A stretch of 64,000 nucleotides of DNA, from assembly GCA_026119935.1 (NCBI GenBank), contig JALRMH010000018.1, positions 310,001 to 374,000 of the forward strand. Direction: 5' to 3'. This DNA is from Endothia cerciana (taxonomy: Eukaryota; Ascomycota; Sordariomycetes; Diaporthales; Cryphonectriaceae). The position numbers were made by a program, and so were the translations under genes. Below are positions 1 to 12,100 of this stretch, one piece after another (the first letter of the stretch is position 1; each line of letters begins with the position of its first letter). The notes beneath the pieces were generated by a model, which was not told where the DNA came from, did not search any database, and saw nothing but the letters and a program-made list of their open reading frames with translations.

Positions 1-72
1 GCGGATGTTGGATCCGGGCTAACTTGGTCCTGTCTCCAACTTGAGATGGCCTGTTCGGTGACCTGCTGCCTT

Positions 73-654
73 CTAGGTCATAACATATAATCCGATTCTC
101 AACTTCCTAACTCTACTATAGACAAAAACGTCCACTCTGCCCATTTCCAGCGTCTCTGTATAATACTCCTTGTCCAGCTGTCTAATTAAGGGACGACATT
201 TCCGAATATATACAGCAAGCATTTCGGCCTCCAAAGAGCATCCAGCAGCCACATATTGCCATAGTACTGCCATATAGCCTCTTGATCTGGCGTAGGGCAA
301 CCAGAAGTCGTGGTACCAGACCTGACCCACACGCGGACCCAGACAGCAGCGCTGTGCGCGGGCCCACCACGTCTCACAAGCCTCATACACCGCTACCACC
401 CCCTCGACATATCTCTCACGTATGGGCCGATCCCTCGTCTCCCACTCCTCCCGCCAGTGTTTTCTTATCTCCCCCACAACCTGCTCGCGCTTCAGCATAT
501 ACTCGAGCATCCGCTGTTTCCTGCATGCTGCCTGGTCGTCGCGCACGGGTGAGGAGGTCTCGGATTTGCACGTCGTCGGCAGTCTCGTGCCTGCTATGAT
601 CGATTCGTAGGGTGGTGGCGGCGGCAGCGGCAGCCCTTCGATAGAAGGTGCCAC
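73..654 (-). CDS. hypothetical protein, 5' end unresolved
   Basis: Open frame of about 193 codons on the minus strand ending at 73. I do not recognise the family. The protein starts with a proline-rich stretch (PPPPPYES), then a charged, probably helical middle rich in Arg, Lys and Glu, then a Trp/Tyr-rich part (for example ETWWARAQ and VWYHDFW). The codon at 654 is GTG, not ATG. The frame stays open upstream to a TAA near 826 without any ATG, so either translation starts at the internal Met near 510 or an upstream exon is spliced in. A polypyrimidine stretch ending in CAG at 771-775 would make a good acceptor. No neighbour helps with function. The frame length and composition make a real gene likely but not certain. 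Confidence 0.42.
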   Translation of the reverse strand: MAPSIEGLPLPPPPPYESIIAGTRLPTTCKSETSSPVRDDQAACRKQRMLEYMLKREQVVGEIRKHWREEWETRDRPIRERYVEGVVAVYEACETWWARAQRCCLGPRVGQVWYHDFWLPYARSRGYMAVLWQYVAAGCSLEAEMLAVYIRKCRPLIRQLDKEYYTETLEMGRVDVFVYSRVRKLRIGLYVMT

Positions 655-774
655 GGAGGTGCTGCTGCTTATGGCTGAGTGTGTGTCGGAATTGTCGCTG
701 GGGTAGTAGGGGCAGACATGATTGTAATTTTGGCACTTGTAATGAGGCTGGCGGTTAGGATAGTAGTATACTGA

Positions 775-3700
775 GGGAGAGGAAGAGGTATGGTGTATTA
801 TGCTGGGTACTGCGTCTATGCTGTGTTAAATATATGTCTTCAGGTACTGTTGTAAGAGTTTGGAAGTCGAAAATAAAAACAAATGTCTTTTTCAATGGAA
901 GGAGGCCTGTTGTGATAAGATCTGGGAATTTCGTGATGGTAGGTATGGACGGCAAATAAGAGCCTGTTGAGCATGAAATAAATAGCTGGGTGTGAAATGA
1001 AGTCGGAAGTATGAAAAGAGAAAACAGAGCAGGGCTACCCTTTATAGCTTTATATATACACAGTGCGGAATACATGCCGGTATGAATCCATTTCTAGTAT
1101 AAACCACTTCAATAGAGCTCTCAAGAGAATGACGGTTCTAGCTTTTAGTACACCCTTAGGCCTGTTATTCTTAGTTCTCGGAGTCGCTGGCGTCATATGA
1201 CAGATGTCCTCAGCTAAAAATCCTCGCCACAAGCTTTTTAAAGTAAGTAGCGAGATGCAAAGCTCCTCTGTCAGGAAATTACTCAGGTATAACCGGTCTG
1301 CTTTAGCAGGATATAATGCTCAATACGCTCGCTTCGTATAGCTAGATAGCCCCACTAGAGATCCGAGGTGAAGACTATTATCAATAACTGCTTGCTATCT
1401 TGCTTTAAAGCGTTCCTTTATTTGCTTGTTAAGACTTAAGTCTCGTAGAAGCTGAGCTAGAAAAGTAGTCAATGACTGCAAAGAGCTAATGAGCTGTTCT
1501 GTGTGCCGGGTGAACTCACCAGGGCCAGCACTAGAAGTAAGAAAATTGCGTCACCAAGCCCACGGGGATATAGATCGACGAAGGGAACTTCTGTGGCGAA
1601 GAACTACTAGCTAGTGCATATCTAACACTACCAATACCTACAGTGGTCGAGTCTGGGGCTGGTAACAGGAGTAGAAGACGCCTGACAGGGCTGAAGACGA
1701 CTACAATGGTAGACTTGAGCTACCTAGGTACTAGGGAAACATGACAATGACCAGGAGCGATGCCCAATAGGTGGGCCAGTCAATAAACTCATGCAATGTG
1801 CACGTAGGTACCTAAATGATCATGTTTCCACCAATTCGTGAGGGAATTCTTGAGAAATCTCAGCAGGTCAAGCAAAATTGTCGAAAAAGCCCCGATGAAC
1901 TGGCTCTAGCGGTTATTGGGCTACTGTCAGATGGAGCGGCACCTGAGGCGTGTGGCGCAGTCACACGAATAAAACCGGCCACACCAAAAAAAAAACCTGT
2001 GCGTGCAGAGCGATTGTAGACAGCAATCAAGTCAAACAGTCAAAATACGCACTCAAATTCCGTCAAGGATCATCATCTCCTTGCTCCAATTCCGGTCACC
2101 CATCCGAGTTATCGGACCCGCTCGTCTAGTAGAAGAGATCTGTACGTGGAAAGTGATCACCGAAACAGAAAGTGAATATTGAAGAACACCTCTTGGATTT
2201 TCCGAAATCTGCCAATCTAGGTTGTATTTCCAGATACCCAGGCACCCTTTAATCTCCCTTCCCAAAATCCACGTATTGCCTTTGTTGTCTGAGTGGCAAG
2301 GCTAGACAAGCTTCCACACACAATTCCGTCTTTGGAAATGCCTGGAATTCTCCAGTCCCAACACTCCCATCCCGCAGAATCATTTCCAAAACTTATCCCA
2401 CTGACACGTGTTGCTAAAGTACCCTCGCCTCTCTTGCTCTGCTTGTTGAAGCCCCGTCGCACTAGCGTCAGGCCGAGATACCTCCTTACCTAGATTCGCA
2501 GGCTCAGGTCGGTTGTGGCAGGCAGCGAAAAATCATGGAGGCTGCACGCGGAGGCTCCAGCAGATTGCTTAGCTGCTTCATGTCAGCAGTGATCACAGCC
2601 AGAGAGGTTTCGACTTGTGTCGGTCATACCGTGCAAATTGCATATATCTTCCCTCAAGTCTTGTTCCCTCACTTGCTTGCTTGAGAACAACGAGCTATGA
2701 CCTCATACTATGCAATTGGTGATGTGTGCAAGTGTGGCTGTCGTCCATGTTAGCGTGAGTCTAGACGAAGTCGTCAAGCTGGATCTTCCATACCTGAGTT
2801 TCGTTCCCTCAATGCCGTGTCTAGCGCGTAGGCTGGTCTTGTGTTTTCGAAAGCGAAGATGGATCGAGTATTTGCTGTTGCCGTGACACTTGGTGGAAAG
2901 AAAGAGTGTGTGCACGGAGGCTGCTGGAGAAGTGGTCTGAAGATCGTGAAAGGAAGCTTTTGTAATGCTATCCGTCTCACCTTATGGGCTTCCACTCGAG
3001 ATGAATCTTGAGTGAAGGAAAAGGTGCCGCATCTGTATGTGTGCGTGCGTGTGTGTCCAGAGCATGTGTCCACAACATCTCATGATGGCTTAGACTGTTG
3101 GATCTTGTGTGAGGGGTGGTAGAAGGAATTCGTGATCGGTTGGTCCGCTTGATGTGGCCCATTGAGAAAACTGTGGACATCGTCATTTGCTGGAAGGCTT
3201 CGTGTGTGGGTAGGGGAGTTCCGTGGACAAGAGTAAGAGGAGTCTTAATGCGGCTTCTCGTCAACGGAGTGATGGTAGGCGTATCAGATATGTGCATGGG
3301 GGTCGGAGTTCCATCCAGTGGGAACCTGCAACCGGCACGTTTGATTCGGTGAGATGTTGGTGGTGATTTTGGAAGGTTGGTGTGGTCTAGCAGCTGGATG
3401 CGATTTGGTTGTTGGTTTAGAGAAGAAAAGTGGACAGGCCGATCAAAGGGTGAAGAACGGCAAAGAGGGTGAGCATTTGATGGATGAGTTGGGGTTGGGC
3501 GGACGCAAGCATTTTGACAGAGGCAGCTTGCAACAAGTTTGTGTGGTGAACTTGCTTGTTTTCTTGGACTTTTTGGGGTGTTTTCTTGGCGTTGAGATGT
3601 GTCGAGTCTGACTGCCGTAGAACGGCGAAGATGTCGAACGAGGCCGGTGTGTATGGAGAATGACCCGTTGGCACGGATTTCGTGGTGGAACCGTGTGAGT

Positions 3701-4070
3701 GACATCAAGTATGACGGCCAAATGGAAGGCGACGTCGTGAGGAGTTGAGGCTACTTTCGACGTAGGGTGTGAGAAGACGAGACGAGATCTGTAAATCACT
3801 TGTCAGAGAGACTCAGCAGTGTGGTAGATGGGGCTTCGAGGGGCTCACTGTGTCAACTGCCCTGGTCTTGCTTCGCCACTGAGTTGATCGATCCTGTTAC
3901 CCTTCGCCTGTAAAAACCAGAGACGGTGTGCCAAGAAGGCGAAGGGTAAATCTCCAATACTTGACAAAAGTGTCGATCTCGTTGGAGTCGGGTATTTGTT
4001 CTTGGGAACCCGGTGAAAACCCTTGTCCGCATGCTCACTTTCCAGGGAGATGACAATCCCCAGCAGAACT
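775..4070. other. gene-free interval, nothing convincing
   Basis: About 3.3 kb with only short overlapping ORFs. The longest (minus strand, 2977-3708, 243 codons) is Thr/Ser/His/Pro-rich because of CA-rich sequence and has no recognisable domain. Palindromic TACCTAGGTA-like motifs occur near 1720 and 1806. 1240-1500 is somewhat AT-rich and could be old decayed repeat sequence. No tRNA, array or clear repeat was seen. Confidence 0.5.
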
Positions 4071-4075
4071 GGGGA

Positions 4076-4547
4076 CTAGCGGGCGCCATCATCTCCCTTC
4101 TGGTCGTCTCCGGCCTGGTCAGTGTTGGTGCTGAAGCCCACCAAGGCGACAGCCACTGCCAGGATGATAGTCACGTAAGGACTTACCACACAGCTGGCAT
4201 AGGAAACCCCCCTAGAGGCCTATGCGCAACTGCGTGGCAAGGGTTACGCGTATCAGGGCGATTCCCCCGTAGACGACCCGAATTTTGGCCAGGAGCTGCC
4301 CAACCGGAGTCAGGTAGTCCTGGCCGACCATGCCACCGATGGTCGCTCCAGTGAACGCCCCAGAAAGGAAGCCGGCCGCCGACTCCACGACGTGGAGCCG
4401 GCGGTCTGCCTCCTCCCGGGAGCGCCCCGATAGGCCAGTGCTAGGGGCAGAGGCGGGAGGGGGGGGGAGGGCCCGAGGCAGAGGGAGCGGGAGTGGAGGG
4501 GGTTGTGAGAGTGTCGTTGCGAAGCTTTTGTGGAAACAGTGATCCAA
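4076..4547 (-). CDS. possible small membrane protein with glycine-zipper segment
   Basis: The minus-strand frame from ATG 4547 encodes a proline-rich start (PPPLPLPLPRALPPPP), a charged linker (REEADRR) and a Gly/Ala-rich stretch (SGAFTGATIGGMVGQ) that could pack in a membrane. It stops in frame near 4212. A second frame just downstream encodes a hydrophobic segment (YVTIILAVAVALGF) and an acidic tail (DDQKGDDGAR), ending with TAG at 4076-4078. The simplest model joins the two by an intron somewhere between about 4185 and 4240, but no pair of splice sites fits perfectly, so the join is unresolved. A plus-strand ORF at 4013-4354 covers the same bases and cannot be excluded. Family not recognised. 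Confidence 0.35.
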
Positions 4548-4549
4548 AT

Positions 4550-5520
4550 CCTTCGCAGTGGTGCCGCGGGCCTAAAGAAGAAAAGAAGAGAAAAGAGGAC
4601 AAAGCTTCGGGAAAGATTTGGGAATGTTATTATATAGGCTCGAGCCTGGAGGGTGCGCCTTCCCTCTGTCGATTCCGAGATGGTGCCTTCTTGATCTCCA
4701 GGGCTGGGCAGGTACCTACCTACCTTAGGTAATACATACTTACTGCCTGGAGTGCTTCCGGTGGCTGCTGGGCTCCTTCCAGGGCATCAATGTTGTGGGC
4801 AGTAGACGCCTTCCGTGTCGAAGAAACGCCCGTAATGCCTACCTACCTGGGCAGTCAGGGGGCGAGGGTGTCTCCGTCATCTCGAGGTCCTGGATTCCCC
4901 AAGACGGGCACCACCACACACCTCCTTCCTCACCGCGGCCCAAAAACGCTCTCCGTCCACCCTTGCTCCCCCCTTTCCAACTTCCAACGCGACGGGCCTG
5001 TGATGTCCACTTTGCTGTGCTTAGCACGACTCACCTCAATATACTCCAGCCTCCTCGCGCGTGAAAACCCCCCGGTCCCCCTTACCTTCCGTCCCGTATC
5101 TGGGCAGCGCCTTAGTGTTTACCCGAAAGCAACCTGCCCTGCCGATGAGTCTACCCTCTGTGGGACCTGCTGCCACCTTTGTGAAGGTCTGTTCTCCGTG
5201 AAGTGATAGCATGGTGTCGAAGTGGCCTGCACTTACTTATCAGGTGGCCTGCGGCATCAGATCTGACCACCAGCCAGGGCCAGCCTGCAAGACACATCCC
5301 ACAACGGGCCAGGCCGGCGTTCTCACATGGTTACGAGCCATTGAGAGAAACGAAACTCGATCCTTTTTGTATTGTCCGGATTTGTATTTGAGATCTCCAC
5401 AGCAACAACCTCACCATACACAAATCACAAATACAATAACTACCAACAGCCTTGGAACTTTCCATGATACATATGACGGCGACACGTGTAGGCAAGTACC
5501 TCGGCACAGAGTAGCCTGGC
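4550..5520. promoter_or_regulatory. intergenic, upstream of the minus-strand gene at 4076-4547
   Basis: No supported gene. Tandem and palindromic CCTACCTACC / TTAGGTA motifs occur at 4711-4733 and 4838-4850; such TACCTA-type motifs are common upstream of genes in filamentous ascomycetes. A plus-strand ORF at 4790-5206 has no domain and an unnatural composition. Confidence 0.3.
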
Positions 5521-5523
5521 CCC

Positions 5524-6251
5524 CTAGCAGTCCTGCCCACCCTTCACCTCGATGCTGAACCCTTCAGGAAAGATGGCCTTGCCGCTCAGCTTGTGATATG
5601 TGTAATGCCCATATACTATTGTTGTGTCGGTCGATCGGCAAGCGACCGCAAGCGTCTTGGCAGCATCGGCGAGGATCAGCCAGTCCGGCAGAACCATGAA
5701 CTTGTCGTCCTGTACCCACCACGGTTCTGGTCAGCGAGCCCGTCGTTCGAACTTGCAGCGGCGTTTCCAGCCGGGGGAAGAGGGGCAATGGGAGGCAGGT
5801 CTGTACGCACGTCATTACACCAGCTGACCGTCGCCCCGTAGTAACAAGCCACCTGTCCGCACTTGCCTGCTTCGTTGGCCGGGGGGCCACCGCTCACCTT
5901 CGTGAGGCTTTTCGCCATCAGGAAAACGGCGTCGTCGACTACGATGTGATCGCCGCACTCGAAGACCGGGTCGAGGTCGCCGCGCCCCACTAGCGTGGTG
6001 TTGTTGCTGAGAGGCGTGGTGATGTTGTTATCGGGGTCGAAGGGTGGTAGGGATGAAGAAACCTGCAGAATACAGTGCGTGTCAGTCATTTGTTCCGAAA
6101 TGATGGAATTACTCTGTAACAAGTGATTTTGTGATGGATTGTCTCGAGAAGGTGGCTTTTGATGGTGGGACTTAGGACTGACTGGTACGGCTTGGGCGAC
6201 GAGGCCACAGAGGCCTAGGATGCCGGCGAGGATGCTTCGGAAACCCTGCAT
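5524..6251 (-). CDS. small secreted cysteine-containing protein (effector-like)
   Basis: Start at ATG 6251 gives an N-terminal signal peptide (MQGFRSILAGILGLCGLVAQ, cleavage probably near AVP). Two introns are visible on the minus strand: 6182-6063 (GTCAGT donor, GACTGAC branch, CTGCAG acceptor) and 5810-5710 (GTGCGT donor, GCTGAC branch, TACAG acceptor). The frame closes across both and ends in KGGQDC at TAG 5524-5526. The predicted mature protein is about 130 residues with six cysteines (contexts ECGD, KCGQ, VACY, WCND, VACR, QDC), which could form three disulfides. The frame also stays open through intron 1, so retention of that segment cannot be ruled out. No known family recognised. Secretion, small size and even cysteine number are typical of fungal effectors or surface-active proteins; a specific function is not claimed. 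Confidence 0.7.
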
Positions 6252-6299
6252 CTTGAACATATGCCGATCGATTATGTGTCTATAGGCTTATGAAAATTG

Positions 6300-6409
6300 T
6301 ATAAGAGAATCTGTCAGACGTCGAGTGTGAGATATAGCTGAACGTCATTGAAACAGATGTCGAGATTCTGCGATGTTGGCAAGTGGTAGATGGTGGTTTT
6401 TCTGCTGCC

Positions 6410-6440
<31 letters not shown>

Positions 6441-8640
6441 CCAATCGGAGAGCCGCATCAGTAGTGTTTTAAGTACTCTGTGGCTGGCTGGACTCCTCAA
6501 GATGTACTGTGAGAGCTACCGACCTAGCTTGGGACCCATAGCCCGGCCGGCGTATTCCTAGTTTCTACATCTCATCATTTTGATCTCGTAGGCTTTTAGC
6601 CACATCCGTTCTCGCAAGGATCTCATAAAACTCGTCAAAAGCGACAGCTGATTGCTGATCTCCTTGGCATCCGCGAAAGCCATAGTCCCCGTCTGAGTTC
6701 CGTTGAAAGTTGTCACTATGGCCCGCAAGGTAACTAACTACCTCGCCAAAACCTCAGGGCCCCCAGACTCACGAGAACGCAGAGCGCGGACCAACTGATA
6801 CCAGACTAGAGTCAGGGCACGGTGTATGAGCTCGATACTATGGTGGCCTCGTGCTGTAGATCGGTTTTCTGTTTTATTGCCATGCTCGTCTATCTCCGAA
6901 GGTCTATTCCAAGGTTTCTAAAGCGCTTTCCGGTCGTCTGGAGTGTGTGTATTCACGAGGAAATCCCTGGTCTTCTGATCAAAACCTTTCCTGGCTTCCT
7001 AGTGCGACATAAGCACGACGCCTGGGGACGTCATTTATCGAAAATTTGGTATTACCCTAAACCAAGGGTAGAGATGAACGTCTGTGACTTCGTCGTGTTC
7101 CCCATCTAGCCGCGGTATCTCGACCTTGATCTAGTGGGCCTCCTTCCACCCCCCATTGCCCAAGTACCTCTTATTGACACAAAAATAATGAACCCAGCTG
7201 GGCCTTGACTGTATGTTCGATGAAATCAAACGGTCTTCAGAAACCAAAAACACAGGCCTCAGTCCATGCCCTCAAGTTTTACGACAATAAGTATGGCTTT
7301 AACTGGACAAGCACATCGAGGCTTGTGCCACTCGCGGTGGAGGGCGGTGGTTCCTGCATCCTTGCAATCTTTCGAAATGCCTATTGGACAGTGAGGTGTG
7401 ACGAGCGGGAGAATCTATGAGAGTTCTGAAGGTGGTCGCTAGTAAGCTATGGACCCGGCGACGATACCTCTAAGCTTAATTTTGAAAGGGTTTTCTTTCT
7501 TTTCAAAAGGGGGGAGGGTTATAGGAAGGGTCCTTGGTCGGGTTCGTCCGCGGTAGTAGCCCGTGAAGGAATCCTCAGGGCGGCCATGGCCGAAGCGAGG
7601 GAAGAACGCCGAAGATGACTTGTGGCACGGTATCAACGTCTCGTGGCTTGAGTGGATAGGTTCGCCAAGGCCCCAGGTCCCGCGATCTCGTGCTGGGGTT
7701 CCCTGCGCAGAGCCTGGCCAGCGAGGCTACAAAGCCGCTGTCGGTGGAGAAGCTGGCGATAGGCCAGGGTCGATGTTTATGACTACCCAGATAGTCTTGG
7801 ATCGTTCACGTCCGATGAAGGGATCAGTCATGGATGAGGTGCTTGCACTGCACTTCAGCATCTGGCGAGGGGGCCGCATGGCGTCAGCCATCCCAGCACT
7901 GACCAAACATGCAGCTAATGTAATAAGGTGGTATACACCAAACGAGCAAGGACATGACAGAGGTGGCAGTCGTCCCAAGCAAGATTTGAACACACGCAAG
8001 AACCGAGGTTGACCAGAAACGGTCGTACACCTCGCGGATGCTCTGCCTCCACGGGGAGGGCCTGGGCTAGGGTTTAGACTGCGGCCGGCAAAGTTCCGGG
8101 GCACCTCCCCCCATCTCGGAGCCGCGGCCGCGGGACTATTGGAAGCGCTTTGGGTAGTCCAGGGTTCCAGGGATACCATGGTTCTCCTCCTTTCGGGGTG
8201 TCATGCCCGCTTCTGTAATACAGACGAGATCCTTTCCGGAAGCTCGATATGCAGGTCAAAGCACGCGAGATTGAGGCTCTGGGGGTGTGGGAAGCCGGGT
8301 TTGTGTATTTTGGGGGGGGGGGGAAGGGGGAGGGATCCTGACAAAAGGACGTGGCTGCTGAAATCCCTCCCCTATTGTGGCCTGGCTCGAAGGACTGCAA
8401 GTTCGCTGCGTTTCTGTGGTTCTGTGCAAGAGCCCCCTGTTATCGGCCCCCAGTCTGCCAAGCCTGAGCTGTCTGCTCCGGTAAGACCATTGGATAAATG
8501 GGGAGGCCTTGCCATAGTACTTTGGTGCAGCGGGGTGATTTCGAGAGATTGCGTTGGGGGTATTTATTGGTTATCAATGCAACTCGGACGTCCTAGCGGC
8601 CTCGCTTGGTACCATGGTAGAGGATGCGGCTGGTAGGGTG
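6300..8640. other. gene-free interval with poly-A and poly-G runs
   Basis: No convincing gene. A 26-nt poly-A run lies at 6410-6435, upstream of the minus-strand secreted-protein gene, and a 12-nt poly-G run at 8312-8323. ORFs at 7563-8012, 7727-8179 and 8139-8636 overlap one another on both strands and show no domain or signal peptide. Confidence 0.5.
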
Positions 8641-8642
8641 TG

Positions 8643-8652
8643 CAGAATATAT
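8643..8652 (+). promoter_or_regulatory. TATA-like element upstream of small secreted protein gene
   Basis: The sequence AGAATATATATGC lies about 210 nt before the ATG at 8860. The position fits a core promoter with a 5' UTR of ordinary fungal length. This is a motif match only. Confidence 0.25.
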
Positions 8653-8859
8653 ATGCAGGCCTATGGTCTCGTGCTCATCATGGGCACGAGTACCATCATG
8701 AGCATCCTCACGTTTGCCTTTGTCCTTTCATCCCCGTCGAAGTGATCGTTCTTGCACCTCGTCGTTTCATTTCACAGTCGCTCGTTAGCTCCCCGCCTAC
8801 TCATTCGCATACGACACGTCCACTTGACATCTTTGGACATTTCCTCGACAGCCGACAAG

Positions 8860-9135
8860 ATGAAGGCTTCCCTCCTCACCCTAGCCTACCTCGCGGTAGC
8901 CACGGCCCTTGTAATTCCACAGCCCGACCAGAGCCCGCTTGGCCAGGACGACCCGATAGTCACCGAGCCGTCTCCGCAAGAGCTACCCGAGACGAAAGTC
9001 ATCGTGGATGATTTCCATGACAGCCAGCGGGATGCCGAGCCCATGGTGGAGTCCTGCTTCTGCGCTGGTGGATCGATCTGCTGTAACCTCACGGGTGGTA
9101 AGACCGACTGCGGCTTTGGAACGTGTGGTATCTGA
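8860..9135 (+). CDS. 91-residue secreted protein with C-terminal six-cysteine module
   Basis: The ATG at 8860 (context GACAAGATGAAG) begins a clear signal peptide (MKASLLTLAYLAVATALV). The open frame extends 36 codons further upstream from 8752, but that part is not signal-like and is probably 5' UTR. After the signal comes an acidic, proline-rich pro-region of about 50 residues (QPDQSPLGQDD, EPSPQELPET). The C-terminal 26 residues hold six cysteines in the pattern C-x-C-x5-CC-x8-C-x4-C, ending TCGI. The layout of signal, acidic spacer and compact cysteine knot-like tail resembles processed secreted peptides of fungi. No named family recognised. Single exon. Confidence 0.68.
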   Translation: MKASLLTLAYLAVATALVIPQPDQSPLGQDDPIVTEPSPQELPETKVIVDDFHDSQRDAEPMVESCFCAGGSICCNLTGGKTDCGFGTCGI

Positions 9136-9139
9136 GCCT

Positions 9140-12100
9140 CATGCCCCCAAACAGCTGAATCTGCTGGACGACGGGATACGGAAGCCCTGGCACTCGCCAG
9201 GACCCGCTTCCTGGGACGGGGCGCGTTTTCCTGAAAGAAGAGGGCATCGTCGGGACCCTTCGCCAGGAAATACTGCGAAAGGAAAAAAAAGGAAAGAAAA
9301 AAAAAACCACCAAATCCTGGGACTGGCGAGTCTTGTGGAGGGCAAGCTGAGGCAACATGTGCCGGCATGAGACAGCTACACCCTCCTTGTTATCCAGGCG
9401 AGCATGCGCCGCAACGAGAGAGACATTCGATGATTTCTGGGACGAGGGAAGGAAGCTGTACCACCTTGGTCCATGCGAGGACCTTCTGCGCACCACCGAA
9501 TGCTCTTAGCCACATGGAGGGGGACCCTGAAAGTGTATCGTCGGCAACGCGACCAAGGAATTGACACAGCTTGTACGGGGAAGCTGCGGCCATTGTCAGA
9601 AGGATCTCGGCCCAATGCAGCATACAACCACTCGCATGTACAGTACGGCGCGGACCTTACGGCTTGGGTGCATCTCTCAGCGGCACGGGCTGCTGCGAGG
9701 CCTGGCGTTGCACAAACTGGGCAAGCCGAGCCGTGACCGCAGCCGATGGCGGGCGGAAAATACTTGGTCGTGAGCTTGGGTTCACAGAGTGTGAAGTTGG
9801 GGGTCCGGTTGAAGGAGCAGGTCTGGGGCTATTTTGGGTTTCTGGGGGTTTTTTTTTATGAAGGCCCGGCGGATGTCATGGTAAATGAGACAACGCCTAA
9901 TATGGGAGGTCGACGTCTCTCGCGCTGGTTCAGATCGAATCGGGTGGGACAGCGACCATTTCCGAAATGGCATGTCGAGAGGCAGGGTCAAGACGGCAGC
10001 TCCGAGTCATGGCTGTTTCATACTGCTAGCTCGCCCAGATCCATGAATGTACATAGTATTTGTAATGCTGCAAGATCAGGATTCAGCACCTCGCAATCGC
10101 GTTTCGTGCTTCCAACTCGTCGTGATCAGAGACGATTCGGTTACGGGACGCAAGGAACATTCTATGCATACTCTGGTGGTCATACTGGCTCAGGGACCGA
10201 GGGGGTTCAGAAGGACAGCCCTAGATACATTGTGAGCCGATTCGTATCGATCCCATGGATGCAGAGATGGAGGCCGCTACCATAGCAGGCGCTGCTTCTC
10301 CCGCGTCGACCGCCATGCGACCTTCCTGACTGGTGGCGACCGGGCTTTGCGGGGACCAGGCGTCGCCGATGGCGCGTGGCCATACGTCAGTGGCAGCTTG
10401 CACGGTGCCCGGGAGATCGCGTGGCCTGCTGTAGTCTGGAAGGCCGGCGGCGCACGTACGGATAGATGTTATGCACTGCTGTTGTTGCCTGCAAGGGCAG
10501 ATAAGGCTGCATCTGGCGTGGGCGAGCGTAGTAGCATGGAACTGACGTGTGAGTCTCGCAGCACCACTCGGTATGACCGATGCTCGTGGGGCTGACAGCA
10601 GCCCGTCAGGCCTGTTGTGATTGGGCAGCCTGGACAAGTCCCGTGTTGGCCACTTCGATGGCGAGTTGCCGTAGGAGGAGGGCGGTTCGTTGTGTCAAAG
10701 TCTGGGATGGGTTGAGGACGAGGCGGTAGTGTACCAACAGCGTGCATAGTAGGGGGGCAACCTAGCACCTGGGCTCACGGGCCAAGCGCTAGTAGGCTTC
10801 CACGCCTCGAAGCCAGCTTCTGCGCAGGGACCAACACGACCCCGCCAGACCCTGAGATGAGATCTCAGATGCCAAACGACCCCTTCTTCAGCCTGGAATC
10901 CACAGGCCCTTGGAGCTGGATGACTTCTCCTACTGCCACGAACTCCGTGTGTTCCCGGTGGTCAGGTCCCGCTCCCCCAGCGCATAAAGGACCTGGAGAC
11001 CCTCATGTTGGCAACATCTGAAATGCAGAGGAGAAGTCTGGCGAACTGATGGATCAGTGGGAGAGGACGCTAACGTCTAGTCCCGGGCAGGCCCGCCATC
11101 ATGATCCTACCAACCAGGTGGGCTGGTGTGGGGGGGGGGGGCGAGAGGGGGCCAGGCGAGGGGGGGTCGCCGGAGATAGACACCCGCCAGCGCCAGCTTC
11201 ACCATGTCGCGAACACGCCTGCCGACGCGCGACCGCGCAGGGGGCGACATGCTCGAGCACGACGAAGGGTTCTCCCAGAGCGCATTCGAGAGACGTCCTG
11301 TCTCCGCAACCCTCTGAGGAGGCCAACCCGGGGTTTCCCATAACCCACGTCACCAATTCGGGACAGGGCCCCGCCATGAGAGCCTTTTGCCTCTCGAGGT
11401 CTGCCTGGGGCGCATTTTTGAACCCACACCGTCCACGGCAAGGCCTCTGAGGGAGCAAGGGACCGGCGCCCACACCGACATTTGGAGAACTGATCTGCCC
11501 ACCACTCGAGCCAGTCCGACTGGAGTCTTCTAGCCGAGGTCGCTCAGCTCAGGGCCGCCCTTACTCGAATAGTTCTGCACTGGTGTGCCCACACGACAAG
11601 GCCCGGAGTAGGGCCTGCTAGCAGCTGGCCAGGGCGGCGGTGGCGGCGGTGGCGGCGGTGGCGGCGGCGGCGGCGGCGGCGGCGACAGTGACACTCGTCT
11701 ACCGTGTGATCAATAGAACTGATGTTGGTGACGAAATTCCCGAGCGTGCTCGTTGCATCCAGAATGCACGTCAGCTTATGAGAGAACCTTCAACCTGCCC
11801 TACCGGGCTTAGCTGGCGGCACTTATAGCCAGCTGCCCCGGGTTCCCAACCCTTCTAGAACTTCTGGAAGTTTTAGAAGCCCCCAGGAAGCTTGATCAAG
11901 GTTTGGCCACTGCTGCCGTCCCTCATGGGTCCCTGCATGCGGCCAGACCACAGCGCGCGCCGAGCGCCTGGGGACCGTCCCCCTCTGCAGCTCATCCCGT
12001 CCAACGACGAGTCGGCCACTCCCAGAGAGGACGTGGGATATGTGGGACGGGGGGGGGGAGGGGACGGGGGGTCGACGGGGGGGGGGGGCATGGCATGAGA

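Noticed and set aside
2977..3708. 243-codon minus-strand ORF
   Set aside because: His/Thr/Pro/Ser-rich translation of CA-rich DNA, overlapped by other open frames, no domain or signal.
4790..5206. 138-codon plus-strand ORF
   Set aside because: No domain or signal, lies in promoter-like sequence with TACCTA motifs.
7563..8179. Overlapping ORFs of about 150 codons on both strands
   Set aside because: Neither strand has recognisable protein features; both probably chance.
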